The position numbers and the translations under genes were made by a program. The notes beneath the pieces are model-generated. The model was not told where the DNA came from. It made no database searches and saw only the letters and a list, made by a program, of their open reading frames with translations. From Mesostigma viride (taxonomy: Eukaryota; Streptophyta; Mesostigmatophyceae; Mesostigmatales; Mesostigmataceae), in NCBI GenBank assembly GCA_009746045.1, contig RPFO01000026.1, positions 4,623,783-4,687,782 on the forward strand: 64,000 bases of DNA. The letters run 5' to 3'. Positions 31,434-43,250 of the stretch are shown in pieces; the stretch's first letter is position 1, and each line of letters begins with the position of its first letter.

Positions 31434-33828
31434 TTAACGAGTCGCTTGACGCTTTGCCGGCGTCTTGTGCTTCTGCAAAGAAAAGAATCCATTGTGCAAC
31501 CAGAACATGCACAAAATAGCATTAGGCTACATAGGTAATCAATGTACTCAATGGGGGCGACGAGGGGGGGAAGATATGGTACACTATTCTTTGGAAAGGC
31601 GGCTATAGCCAGAAGGGGGCTTCACACCACCTTAGCGTGGGCAACAAGCAAGGAATACCATAGCATCGATAAACTGTGCGGTGCATGCACAAACAGTTGT
31701 CCCTTACATGCAAATACAAAAGGCAATGGAGTAACAAAACCAACTAACCTTGGAGGGGGGCGAGTCTACACAGTCGCCATCATCAATGTCAGAGTCCTCG
31801 GATTCGTCAACAGGGCCAGCGCGGCGCCTTGCCGCCTTCTCTTGGCGGGTCCAATCGACCTGCCAAGGAAGAAAAGGAAAACAAGAGATCATGTCAGAAA
31901 AACATGTGAGGACCCACACAACGATGCACCACACACAAAAATCAATCAGTTCATGCAGACGAATATCATCATGGCAAAACAAAAAAATACTTGCCATTTA
32001 GTGAGGACCTACCGAGGTGGTCACCTGCAGTGACTCCTGTGACTCCGCAACGTTGGCTCGTCGTTCCTGCTCCACAAGAGCCTTTTGCCTCATCAGCATA
32101 GCCTCCAGTTTTGCTAACTGTTGCTCTGCTTCTGTCAGGCCCGGCGGCTCTGGTGGATCCGAAAAAGCGGGCTGGCGCATTTCAGGATGTGAGATCATGG
32201 TCTTCTTGGATTTCACCTTCCCTGCTGATGTGGAAGCGTGTCCCTCGATCTCCGTATCGTGGCCCCCCTCTCCCGCCTTCTCTTCAGACCTGCCCCCCCC
32301 CTCCCCTGCCTCCTCGGCTTTGGCCTTTGGAGGGCGTGCCTTGAGCCCCCCCTCCATCTCCACCACCGTCTTCTTGTCCTCACCCCCCGCCGGTTGCTTG
32401 GCCTCCATCTCCTCCCCCGTCTGGCCCGTTCCTTGCAGCTTGTCCTCAGCCCCTGCCCGTGCCTTGGCCTTGGCCTCGCGCCGCTTGACCACACCATACG
32501 CTTTGAGGTCGCCATCCGTCACGTTATCGAGCGCGACCCAGGCAAACATGGCCGTGCTGTCTGCACCCCGCGGCAAATCGTTGAGGTTGAACTGGTAGGT
32601 CTCGGTCTGGCCGGTGTATGCAGTAAACTTGATCTCCCAGGGGTCTCTCTTCTTCCGCACATTGAAGGCAGTCACCTTGCCGAACTCCCAAATGATGGTG
32701 TCACGAGGCTCCTCCGGCTGCTTAAGCAGGAAGCGCTGGGCGACGAACAACCCAATCTCGGGCTCTACCGCTTTGGGGTGCACTGTGGCCTTGATGGACA
32801 GCATGGGAAGAAAATGGGGGAGGCCCATATCCAGCGGGGGAGGACGTTCTTCTTTCTTCTTGGCTGGCTTCTTGGCTGGCTTCTTGCCCGCTTCCTCGCC
32901 CGCATTATCGCCTGCCTTGCTGCCCACCGCGCGGCTGGTTGCAGCCACTTGACCCCCATCGTTGGTTGCAGGCTTCACTACCTTCTTCTTCCCAGCTGGG
33001 ATAAACGCGGCTGGAGCGTCTCGGGCGGCAGGGGCAGCGGGGGCGGCAGGGGGGGCAAGGGCGGCAGGGGCAGCAGGGGCGGCAAGGGCGGCAGGGGCAG
33101 CAGGGGCGGCAGGGGCGGCAAGGGCGGCAGGGGCAGCTGGAGCAGCTGCAGCCGGAATGGGGCACGCCTTCGCCAAGCTTGCAGCGAAGCTCGCTGGGGG
33201 GAGAGGCGGCGTGATGAAAATCGTGGGCGGTGCGGCAGCAGCGGCGGCCCTTTGCGATTTTGCAGCTGCCAGCTCGCGCTCGAGCCTCTCAATGATGGCG
33301 TCCTGCGTCGGTTCGGAGTCCACCGGCTTTTCAGCGTCAGGCTGCAGGAAACGAGCATCAACGTATCAAGTCCATAGAATGAAAACTGCGCACGATAATT
33401 AGCTACTACTTAAAGCGTTGCGACATCAATTCACGCCAACGAAATAACACCGAAGCATGCATGGGCCGCCCTAAATAAACATGATCATGATTCAAAAACC
33501 TGCTAAAGCCCTTTGTCCTGATTAAAAAAAAAAAAAATCCCCCTCGCGGGGGCCTGGAAAACGGCAAACGCAAAGGGAAAGGAAGGAAAGAAAGTAAAGG
33601 AAATAAGTAAGGGCAAGTAAGTTAAGTAACTGAGTAAGTAAGTGAGTAAGTAAGGAACGAAGTAAGTAAGGAACGAAGTAAGTAAGTCATTGTAAAATTG
33701 CGGGAGAGACTGAAAAAATATACAAGGGAGAAAATTAATGGTGCGTTGACCAGCCCCGTAAGTAAGGAAAGTAAGTAATTAAGTGAGTAAGTGAATTAAT
33801 CAATTAAGTAAGTAAGTGAGTAAGTAAT

Positions 33829-33869
<41 letters not shown>

Positions 33870-34250
33870 GAGTAAGTGAGTGAGTGAGTGAGTGAGTGAG
33901 TGAGTGAGTGAGTGAGTGAGTGAGTGAGTGAGTGAGTGAGTGAGTGAGTGAGTGAGTGAGTGAGTGAGTGAGTGAGTGAGTGAGTGAGTGAGTGAGTGAG
34001 TGAGTGAGTGAGTGAGTGAGTGAGTGAGTGAGTGAGTGAGTGAGTGAGTGAGTGAGTGAGTGAGTGAGTGAGTGAGTGAGTGAGTGAGTAAGGAACGAAG
34101 TAAGTAAGTCATGGTGAAATTGCGGGAGAGACTGAAAAAATATACAAGGGAGAAAATTAATGGTGCGTTGACCAGCCCCGTAAGTAAGGAAAGTAAGTAA
34201 TTAAGTGAGTAAGTGAATTAATCAATTAAGTAAGTAAGTGAGTAAGTAAT

Positions 34251-34291
<41 letters not shown>

Positions 34292-36801
34292 GAGTAAGTG
34301 AGTGAGTGAGTGAGTGAGTGATCGAGTGAGTGAGTGAGTGAGTGAGTGAGTGAGTGAGTGAGTGAGTGAGTGAGTGAGTGAGTGAGTGAGTGAGTGAGTG
34401 AGTGAGTGAGTGAGTGAGTGAGTGAGTGAGTGAGTGAGTGAGTGAGTGAGTGAGTGAGTGAGTGAGTGAGTGAGTGAGTGAGTGAGTGAGTGAGTGAGTG
34501 AGTGAGTAAGGAACGAAGTAAGTAAGTCATGGTGAAATTGCGGGAGAGACTGAAAAAATATACAAGGGAGAAAATTAATGGTGCGTTGACCAGCCCCGTA
34601 AGTAAGGAAAGTAAGTAATTAAGTGAGTAAGTGAATTAATTAAGTAAGTGAGTAAGTGAATTAATTAATTAAGTAAGTGAGTAAGTGAGTAAGCAAGTGA
34701 GCAAGTGAGTGTGTGAGTAAGTGAATTAATTGAGTGAGTGAATTGGGTTAATTAAGTGAGTAAGTGAGTAAGTAAGTACCGCAATGGCTTAAATCAATAT
34801 GCGAATAATTCTTTTCGGATGACCCCCCGAAAAGTGCTAAAATAATACTTCAATTTAACCCGTAAAGTATGAAAACCGGGATGCGCTACACTTGTTTCAG
34901 GCTGCAGGCCGCAGCGCAAGTTGGAAAAAGTGGAGCGCCGCGCTCGCCGCGCCAGCTTGAGAACGCGAAGGGCCATATTACTGATTGGGGCCATGTTCAA
35001 ATTAAAATTAAATTAAATAGCCATGTTGGGTTAATGAATTAAGAAATAGCACTGATTAGGGCCCTATTAGCACTGATGAGGGGCCCTGTAAGCCTTGATT
35101 AGGGCCTTATGTCATATTGGTACTCACTTAATTGTGAGATAGGAACTGCGCTTGGTGGGTTATAATCGAATAGATAGGTTAGAATCCAAGTCAAACACTG
35201 AACTAGGCGCCCTGACTAGTGCTAGTACAGTACTGCAATATGCCACTGGTTATAAACAAGCTCCCGGGCTCGAAATTTACATCACCCGGGCTGAACTTCC
35301 CCCCACAAGTGTCAAATCCATGCAAATAAAGCCACGACGGTAACTAACGAAGTAACGAAGTAACGAAGTAACGAAGTAACGAAGTAACGAACGAACGAAG
35401 GAAGGAAGGAAGGAAGGAAGGAAGGAAGGAAGGAAGGAAGGAAGGAAGGAAGGAAGGAAGGAAGGAAGGAAGGAAGGAAGGAAGGAAGGAAGGAAGGAAG
35501 GAAGGAAGGAAGGAAGGAAGGAAGGAAGGAAGGAAGGAAGGAAGGAAGGAAGGAAGGAAGGAAGGAAGGAAGGAAGGAAGGAAGGAAGGAAGGAAGGAAA
35601 GGAAGGAAGGAAGGAAGGAAGGAAGGAAGGAAGGAAGGAAGGAAGGAAGGAAGGAAGGAAGGAAGGAAGGAAGGAAGGAAGGAAGGAAGGAAGGAAGGAA
35701 GGAAGGAAGGAAGGAAGGAAGGAAGGAAGGAAGGAAGGAAGGAAGGAAGGAAGGAAGGAAGGAAGGAAGGAAGGAAGGAAGGAAGGAAGGAAGGAAGGAA
35801 GGAAGGAAGGAAGGAAGGAAGGAAGGAAGGAAGGAAGGAAGGAAGGAAGGAAGGAAGGAAGGAAGGAAGGAAGGAAGGAAGGAAGGAAGGAAGGAAGGAA
35901 GGAAGGAAGGAAGGAAGGAAGGAAGGAAGGAAGGAAGGAAGGAAGGAAGGAAGGAAGGAAGGAAGGAAGGAAGGAAGGAAGGAAGGAAGGAAGGAAGGAA
36001 GGAAGGAAGGAAGGAAGGAAGGAAGGAAGGAAGGAAGGAAGGAAGGAAGGAAGGAAGGAAGGAAGGAAGGAAGGAAGGAAGGAAGGAAGGAAGGAAGGAA
36101 GGAACACTAGGAACTCGGCTTAAAAAAAAAAAACTATCAGGACATTCACATTCCACCATGCAAAAACTGAATGCAATACATTTATATACCTTGCCCGGCT
36201 GTTTGGTAATGACGATATTGGTCAGGGAGCTGTGAAGCGATTTGCTGCCGGTGGGCTTTTTGTCCGCCTTGTGTGGCCGAGGGTTGGGTGGTGCCAGCTT
36301 TTTAGGCTTCTTGATGATGGGCTGGTCATCGTCATCCTCACTGTCATCGTCGTCATCACCGTTTCCGGCAGTGCCCTCATCCTTGTGGTTGGAGAGGTAT
36401 CGAGACCACTGCGCCGCAATGTACTCTGTCGCCGAAAGATGCACGGGTTGAGCAGGTGCTTGTTTCCGCTGCCCTGCCTCAAACTTTGCTAGGCTGCGTT
36501 TGTACTGCTCCTTGGCCTCCGCAAATGCAGATGAAGCCAGTGCCCCTGCCCATGGACAAATGACATGCAGCCGTTCAACGCAGTTGCGGAAATGGTCGGC
36601 ATCCTGGTATTTCTTGATAATGCCTGGAACTAAATACTTTTCAGTCAGGGTTGCAATCTGTCTCCGAAGCGTCGTTTGATACAGTTTCGGGGGCGTCTGG
36701 AGGAGGGGCTGAGACTCATCCACAAATTTGTTTGCCTTGAACCTCTGCTTCACCTCGTCTGAGGCTACCTGTCGTGGCTGCCGATGGGTTTTCTTCGCCA
36801 T
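31434..36801 (-). CDS. CACTA companion gene, four exons, ~696 aa
   Basis: ATG at 36801 ([14 protein letters not shown]). Exons 36190-36801, 32013-33341, 31749-31859 and 31434-31472, all phase 0 with GT-AG borders, total 2091 nt ending in TAA. Exon 1: basic N-terminus, helical block ([40 protein letters not shown]), acidic run then KKPKKLAPP. Exon 2: Ala/Pro-rich repeats, [14 protein letters not shown], a folded block ([39 protein letters not shown]) and a C-terminal coiled coil ([20 protein letters not shown]). Exon 4 ends in a basic [12 protein letters not shown] tail. Transcribed divergently from the transposase within the same TIRs, so it probably plays the accessory DNA-binding role of TnpA-type proteins. 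That role is inferred from position and composition. An alternative last exon at 31091-31212 (GAYKRHRHLEFGASSYASG) reads well but does not join in phase. Confidence 0.65.
32985..33140. repeat. Coding minisatellite (Ala/Pro)
   Basis: Degenerate GGCAGGGGCAGCAGGGGC-type repeats inside exon 2 of the CACTA companion gene, encoding alternating Ala and Pro on the minus strand. Confidence 0.7.
33590..34790. repeat. (GTGA)n arrays in a ~430-bp higher-order repeat
   Basis: Inside intron 1 of the CACTA companion gene. Two long (GTGA)n tracts (about 33865-34090 and 34297-34507), each preceded by (AAGT)n and by a constant ~150-bp leader containing GCGTTGACCAGCCCCG. The leader occurs three times (starting near 33652, 34090 and 34508), so whole units have duplicated. 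A run of A (33522-33536) and a CCCCTCGCGGGGG palindrome (33539-33552) mark the left border. Confidence 0.92.
35345..36103. repeat. (GAAG)n tetranucleotide microsatellite, ~700 bp
   Basis: Begins with six GAAGTAAC/GAAC units, then about 705 bases of GAAG repeats with one phase slip near 35599. Lies in intron 1 of the companion gene, just downstream of the exon 1 donor. On the minus strand this is a continuous pyrimidine tract. Confidence 0.97.
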
Positions 36802-37669
36802 CGTTTACCCCACCATCCCACCATCCCACCAGCCAGTCACACATCTTCCCACATGCGCGTAAGGCGTTCAAACACCGCGCCTAGCCGCGAACTGCCAGGT
36901 GCAAGCGCAACGTCAAGCTCAGGTTTACTATTGGTCGTCGATGGGTTTAGATCGGACGACAAGGTGACGCTACGCGCTCGAGATTCGGAAATTGCGCCAA
37001 TTTCCACGGCCAGATGCGGGGAGGTCCACCTGTTGGAACCGTTACCCTAAATCTCTGTCGGCTTGAACCGCGTGGGATCCTATGTAATAACCTTACAGGA
37101 CTGTACTAACTTGGCAAATCCACGCCATCCGATACGTTCAGGGCATCGCGAAGTACACCGCCAATCCCGTGAGCGCGGGATAGCAGGCAGCCAATCGAGG
37201 AAACAGCCAGGGTCGAGTACACTGGATCCCTACCGTTGCAATTTTGCCGGCACAACCCCCGTACATTTACCAGAGCGAGACACGTCGCGGCCGTCTCATG
37301 CAGTATCTGACAAAGCACCGTTGGAACGTCACAGCAATTCGCCCCAATTGCATGGTGGGCGTTTGACCCAAAGCCATCAACGGCCTGGCGACGTTGCGCC
37401 GACTTTGCAAGGCAACGACAACAAGACGTGTAAGGAGGTCCTACCTTGGCAATCAGGGGAACCGCGCGGCCAGGCAGCCATAGCGTTGAGGTCTCCCATA
37501 TTAATAGATCGGTCTCCCATATGGACTGGGACAAAAACCAAATGATGGTCGACCATCACCCTGAATCCAGCTAGGGCGAAAAGCCATGACGTAGGGTAGG
37601 AGGGCCTGCATCAACTGATGCAGGCCCTCCACGGCGCTTGCCGGGTTTGTCTTTGCTAGTTTGACGGAA
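36802..37669. promoter_or_regulatory. Divergent intergenic region of the CACTA element
   Basis: 868 bases between the start codons of the two oppositely transcribed CACTA genes, so it should contain both promoters. No convincing TATA box pair was picked out. A 13-bp perfect hairpin lies near the transposase start (see separate entry). No other gene seen. Confidence 0.5.
37600..37629. promoter_or_regulatory. Perfect hairpin upstream of transposase ATG
   Basis: GAGGGCCTGCATC, loop AACT, GATGCAGGCCCTC: a 13-bp perfect inverted repeat 41 bases before the ATG at 37670. Could be a 5'-leader RNA hairpin or a palindromic protein-binding site controlling transposase expression. Confidence 0.6.
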
Positions 37670-40600
37670 ATGGCGGGCACGATGCACGGCTCCGTGGATG
37701 AGTACATGATGGGCGAGCCGGCCGCCGACGACAAAGCCAATGTTGATGCCCGCAAGCGGGAGGAGGCCCGTGAGTTTGCCTACAACTATGAGGAAACTGC
37801 GAAACGCATTCGTGCTGACACCCCGCTCTATCCGGGGTCGTCTAGGACGTCCATTGTAACGTCGTTGGAACTCTTGTCATTGCTTGGAAAGAACGGCGCA
37901 TCTGCGCAGTTTGCTGATGAGCTTTTCAAGTTTATCTCCGACATTCTGCCGGCGGGAAACCAGCTACCGCAGTCAGTTGGTACAGCCCGGTCCGTGATGA
38001 AAAATCTTGGACTGGGCTACCAAGTTTTCGATGCCTGCCCATGTGATGAATATATTTATAAAGACAAGAGTATCAAACAATGCCCTGAATGCCACCGCAA
38101 CCGTTTCGAGACTTACGAAGACCGTAATGGAGACACTGTGGTCACCAGTAGACCGCACCGGCAGGTTCGAAAATTTTCTCTCAAGGATCGCATCCGGGCT
38201 CTTTTCAGAATACCCGAGATGTCACGAGCGTTCCGGTACGCATGGGAGAATCGATCCCAGGAGCCTGACGGACCCAAGAAGAAGATCCATGGGATTAAAG
38301 GTCAGTCTGGCCTTCCCGGTTTTTTGCTTTCACTAATTTTACGTTTAGCCCATCAAGTTACTTCCGTTTAATGTAGTTCACGGTGTCCTGTTTTTGTTGC
38401 TTTAACCTGCAAAGTCTTCTCTGTGTTTCTCTGGATAAAGGTTACTTGTGCTAAAATTTTCACGTGCTTGCATATTTCCCTTGGCTTTTGTTCACTTCCG
38501 TGCACCTCCGGCAGATTCCAGGGCCTGGCAGCGCATGGCTGATGAGTACCCCGAGCTTGCCCAGGATCCTCGGAACCTTTTCATCGGGGTGTGCTTCGAC
38601 GGTGTCTGCCCGAGGTTCTGGGTGGACACGTACTCCTGCTGGCCCCTCTTTGCCATTTTTTTCAACCTTCCCGAGTGGGCCTCAATCAACAAACATTTTT
38701 GTCCCATGGTGCTCCTTGTGGGTGCTCACAAAGGGAAAGCCCCGAAGAAAATGCGCATCTTCCTTGAACTTCTCGTCGATGACCTGCGCGAGCTGTTTGA
38801 TGGATTCTATATCTGCGACGTCCTGGATGGTAACGACAAGACTGGAAACTTCATCACTGCGTTAATTCATGTGTTGCTCCTCCTAACTATGCACGACTAC
38901 CCGGCACTATCCAAGCTCATCAACATGCCGGACGCCGGTTATGACGGGTGCCTTAAACATGGTCCCAAGTGGAAGGGCATCTACTTTTCCCAGGGCAAGA
39001 TTGTGTTCCTTGGCAACAACCGCATGCTACCTCTCGACGACCCACAGCGTGGCACCACGGAGCCAGACCCAGGCATCATGACCTACGCTGAGTACCTGGA
39101 ACATTGTGATGACAACGAGCGCCTGCCGGAGGCTTTTTCGCGTCTGCCCTACTGGCCGAAGCTTCCACACCGTAATGCAATCGACGAATTCCATCTGGCT
39201 TCAAACTTCCTTCTGCGCTTGGTGAACTGCACCAAGGGTAAGTAAATTACTTGTAATGTGGTGTTTCTTTTAAATTTGCTCTTCCTATTTTAATTCAGAA
39301 AATGCTGCATTTTGTACTTTCATATTAATGGGTTTCGTATCCTGTTGCTTCATTTCGCTGCATGGCTGTGCAGGTGGCGCTGCCCCCAAGAGGGTGCGGT
39401 TGCGACTCGAGGAGCTCGGTGTAAACCCCGAATTGTGGATGACGAGGGAGGAGTGCACGACAGTTGCTCGTGATGGAACCGAGAAGACCTCTGTCAAGTG
39501 CACGGGCAGGCAACCCGGTTTTGAGCTGACCAAGGAAGAGAAGAAAGAAATCAAGGGTGAGTTTTGTGCTAGGCTTAAAAGATTTCCCTGCTATTTTGTT
39601 TGTTTTTTATTCTTATGTTATCAAGTTAGTATATTCTGCTCATTGCTTTGGCTCCCCGCATTTGTTTGTCTTGTGGGAGCTTTGGTGGCTGAATGTAGTG
39701 GTCAGCTGAGTATAGGTTGTTGGGTGGGAACATAAACTTTTTGTTGGTTTGATGATGGCCTTTTTCCCATTTTGCTGGTAACTGGTTTCATGCATGTTGG
39801 CAGGTAAGGTTGTGGCATTTATCTGACTTTTTTTAATGGCTATGTGTGGGATTCATTTGTTTTGATGCAGCCCTGGAGAGGCGCCTCTGCATGTCCCTGC
39901 CTGACTGCTTTTCAGGACGGATAGTCGGGCTCTTGTGTGACGGCAAAGCTGAGCAAAAGGCCAAGACGCATGACAAAATTGTCTACTTCTGCAAGTTCTT
40001 ACCTGTGCTGCTGCGAGGTCGTCTGCACCCGGTCGCCCGTGGGGCATTTCTACAAGCTTCGGCGGCCTGGGATGCTGCTTTCAGTGGCAGAATTCTCACG
40101 CAGGAGGAGCTAGATGAGGTTGGCATGATGTTTTTGCGGGCAGTGGCTAGGATGGAGGGGGTCATTCCCGCAAGTGAAATGTCGCGGTCGATCCACGCTG
40201 CAGCCCATTTGGCTGCTCAAATCTCGGAGCTTGGCCCCCCGGACGGCAGGAGCATGGCGTGGGGCGAGAGACAAATGAAAGTGGCTTGTTCTGGAGCCAT
40301 GTCGAACAACAACATCGAGCACTCCATGGGGCGGGCGTTCGTGGAGTTCGAGGAGCTGACGCTCCTGTCATCCATCATCCATGAGACCTCCGGGGTAAGT
40401 ATATTCTCAATGTGGTTTGTCATCTGAATTTTTTTTTTTCATGATTATCCTTCACCTTTGCTGATTCCATGTTTTTTTTTTCATGCAAATGATCTAATGG
40501 TTGCAGGTCAAGAGCAAACACTACATCTGGGACATTCTGACCTCAGACCCCTCCCGGGTTGAAGACCTGGGTAAGAAGCCTCCTCGCAAGGGGCGTTACC

Positions 40601-41808
40601 ATTTTTCTCCCGACGAGCTGAAGGAGGTGCGGGCGTTGCTGGTGCAAGAGGCGCTGCCAAAAGCGACGTACGATGACCCAACGATCAATGGAGACGAGAA
40701 GTATTGGTAAGCTTTTTCATGCAAGTTTTGTTTTTCTTAATTATAACAGTACTTGCTGTTTGCCGAGTTTTTATCAGTTGGGTATACTCACATGTTAGTT
40801 ACACTATGTCTCAATTCCTTTGGATTTCATCTTTGATAAGAGTCACCTAGCGTTTTCGCCCCCTGAAACTTGTTCCCTGATTGGAATACACCTTGCATTC
40901 CTGTGCGTGTGTATGTATTTTGCAGGGGGCACTACTGCGAAAAGGATCCAGATTACGTGCAGACGTGGGGAACATTAAACCAGGAGCCTCTGGTGCCCAA
41001 GCGCATCAAGGCGGCTGTGGCTGGGGTGGTAGGCACGGCAGATGAACACGATAGGGTGCACTTGTACGGCTTTAACTATCGTACCGAGCATGCCGACAAT
41101 ACACAAGCCATTCGGCACCGTAATTCTGGGATTGCATACCATGGGCCGGATCGTGAGTTGGGGTTTGGGGTAATCACGCACATTTTGCAGACGACCCTAG
41201 TTGCACCTACTGTAGAATGGCCCAAGCAGTTGGTGCTTAGGGTTGAGCTTTTCGACCCTAGTCAGGTGGCCCACCGTCCCAGTGAAAGGTTGATCCTTAT
41301 CAGCAGTGCCCAGGCCCCCCGTACCCCGAAGTTCGTTTTACCTACATCTGTGAGCTCAGTGGGGTATGTGGTGGATGAGTGCTATGAGCCTGAAATGGCG
41401 GTGATTATGGCGAAGCTGCCATGGAACATGGCCAACGATGTGCAAGGGCCTTTGAGCGATGTTGTGTCGCGCTCGCTGGGCATTGACTGGAATGATCAGC
41501 CCTTGTATGTCATTTCAGATGACGAAGTGCCAGCAGAACCTGCCACTTCCGCGAAGAAGAAGAAGAAGAAGAAACAACCTCCCGCTAAGAAGAAGCAGAA
41601 AGCGGCACCCAGCAAAGCGCCAAAGCCACGGGGGGCTAAGGCTGCTGCTGCTTCGGTGGCAGGTCCAAGCTCTGCGCCGACACGCACTAGTGGCAGGCGC
41701 CGTGCGGCGGTGGACTATGGAGAGACAAGTGGTGGCGAGGATGCCTCTAATGACAGTGATGAGGACACTTCAGATGACAGTGATGAGGCTGAGGATGAGT
41801 TTTGGTGA
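37670..41808 (+). CDS. CACTA transposase (Transposase_21 / TNP2 type), six exons, 1047 aa
   Basis: Exons 37670-38300, 38515-39237, 39374-39556, 39871-40394, 40507-40706, 40926-41808. All introns are GT-AG and phases match (1,1,1,0,2), giving 3144 nt. Exon 1 has the family's opening signature: LGLGYQVFDACPCDEYIY and KQCPECHRNRFETYE (zinc-binding Cys). Exon 2 has the catalytic-core landmarks: DSRAWQRMADEYPELAQDP, IGVCFDGVCPRFW, YSCWPLFAIFFNLPEW, MRIFLELLVDDLRELFDG and ALIHVLLLLTMHDYPA. The C-terminus has an Lys-rich NLS-like tract, AAVDYGETSGGEDAS and an acidic tail ending DEFW. The catalytic acidic residues (D of CFDGV, DD of LVDDL and others) are kept. ATG 37670 was chosen because the frame opens just before it without an earlier Met. 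No frame break is seen, so the element may be active. Confidence 0.9.
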
Positions 41809-42258
41809 CCAAGATTAGGCTTTGGCCTGGATTCCTTGTCTTTTTCACAACCATATTTATTTTCTTTGTAATGAACCATCTCTAAATCATGAATGCTCAC
41901 CGCCTGTTTGTATCAAGTGTGTGAATCTCCTCGTTCTAAGTCCTCGTGTTTTTCTCTGTTTTCTCAGTTCTTGTGGTTTTCACTGTTTTCTCAGTTGTGG
42001 CCTTGGACTTGTTTGAGAAAATTGAGAATGATTCTCAATTCTTCTCAGCACTTCTCAGGCCATTTCTCAGGTTTCGTGAAAATTTTCTCAAAAACTGAGA
42101 CCAATCTGAGAATTTTCTCAGTTCTTCTCAATCGCCCTGAGAAAAACTGAGATTTTTCTCAGTTCTTCTCAATTTGCTGAGAAAATTCTCAGAAAAACGC
42201 CCAAATTGAGAAAAACTGAGAAAAAAGTGAGAAATTTCTCAACCCCCTCTTCCTAGTG
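41809..42258. other. 3' end of CACTA-1 with subterminal repeats
   Basis: 3' untranslated region of the transposase gene (several AT-rich stretches) followed from about 42020 by dense TTCTCAG/CTGAGAA repeats up to the terminal CTTCCTAGTG. No further gene. Confidence 0.7.
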
Positions 42259-42600
42259 GACTCGGCAGCGCGACCTTACAACAAAAACGTGATTGAATAA
42301 CGTATCTTGGAAAGGTGACTCTGCAGCGCTACCCTACAAACAAAATGTTATTGAATAACGTATCTGGAAAGGGTGACTCTGCAATGCGACCCTACAACCA
42401 AAATGTGATTGAATAACGTATCTTGGAAAGGTGACTCTGCAGCGCGACCCTACAAACACTGAATGGAAATTTGCATTGTGAGGGGGTCACTCTGCAGCGC
42501 GACCCTTCAAACAAAGACTGCGACATTGCGCAAGGGTAGGGGTCACTCTGCAGAGCGACCCTACCCAAAAACAATACTGACCACTCCCCCAAAAAATCAC
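42259..42600. repeat. Six ~57-bp repeats carrying the palindrome
   Basis: Units with GGGTGACTCTGCAGCGCGACC-like cores at about 42259, 42315, 42370, 42428, 42484 and 42540, most followed by ACAAAATGTGATTGAATAACG. They are the same repeat interrupted by CACTA-1 on its left side (30452-30624). Confidence 0.85.
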
Positions 42601-42601
42601 G

Positions 42602-43250
42602 CATGGATGGTGGTGGTGGGGTGCTGGCATGCATGGATGGTGGTGGTGGGGTGCTGGCACGCATGGATGGTGGTGGTGGGTGGCTGGCACGCATGGATGA
42701 TGGTGGTGGGGTGCTGGCAGGCATGGATGGTGGTGGTGGGTGGCTGGCATGCATGGATGGTGGTGGTGGGGTGCTGGCATGCATGGATGGTGGTGGTGGG
42801 GTGCTGGCACGCATGGATGGTGGTGGTGGGGTGCTGGCACGCATGGATGGTGGTGGTGGGGTGCTGGCATGCATGGATGGTGGTGGTGGGGTGCTGGCAC
42901 GCATGGATGGTGGTGGTGGGTGGCTGGCATGCATGGATGGTGGTGGTGGGGTGCTGGCATGCATGGATGGTGGTGGTGGGGTGCTGGCATGCATGGATGG
43001 TGGTCGGGTGGGGTACGGCTGGCATGCATGGATGGTGGTGGTGGGGTGCTGGCACGCATGGATGGTGGTGGTGGGGTGCTGGCATGCATGGATGGTGGTG
43101 GTGGGGTGCTGGCATGCATGGATGGTGGTGGTGGGGTGCTGGCAGGCATGGATGGTGGTGGTGGGGTGCTGGCATGCATGGATGGTGGTGGTGGGGTGCT
43201 GGCAGGCATGGATGGTGGTGGTGGGGTGCTGGCATGCATGGATGGTGGTG
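42602..43250. repeat. 30-bp G-rich minisatellite, part 1
   Basis: About 21 copies of a 30-bp unit beginning GCATGCATGGATGGTGGTGG and ending GGGGTGCTG, with variants GCACGC, GCAGGC, GATGATGG and GGGTGGCTG. One irregular unit lies near 43000-43020 (GTCGGGTGGGGTACGGCTGG). Open frames encoding repeated HASTPPPPSM or WWWWGAGMHG are products of the period (30 = 3 x 10) and not genes. The array continues at 47874 after the CACTA-2 insertion. Confidence 0.97.

Larger units (their letters stand above)
30625..42258 (+). mobile_element. 11.6-kb CACTA (EnSpm) transposon, autonomous candidate
   Basis: Left end CACTAGGAAGTCAGG at 30625; right end CTTCCTAGTG at 42258, giving a 10-bp perfect terminal inverted repeat starting with CACTA. 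Subterminal regions (30640-30930 and 42020-42245) are filled with CTGAGAAAA-type repeats in both orientations, the kind of sites bound by CACTA accessory proteins. It encodes a Transposase_21 gene (plus strand) and a divergent companion gene (minus strand). It sits in a ~60-bp repeat, and the host unit continues on both sides. A 3-bp target duplication is expected but is not clean here (TGA on the left, GAC on the right). Confidence 0.9.

Noticed and set aside
33828-34530. LTHSLTHS-type frames
   Set aside because: Translations of (GTGA)n arrays in an intron.
35277-36107. FLPSFLPS-type frames up to 276 codons
   Set aside because: Translations of the (GAAG)n microsatellite; only the exon 1 part (36190-36801) of the longer frame is real.
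30622-42261. Three-base target duplication for CACTA-1
   Set aside because: Flanks read TGA and GAC; at best an imperfect duplication, so not annotated.
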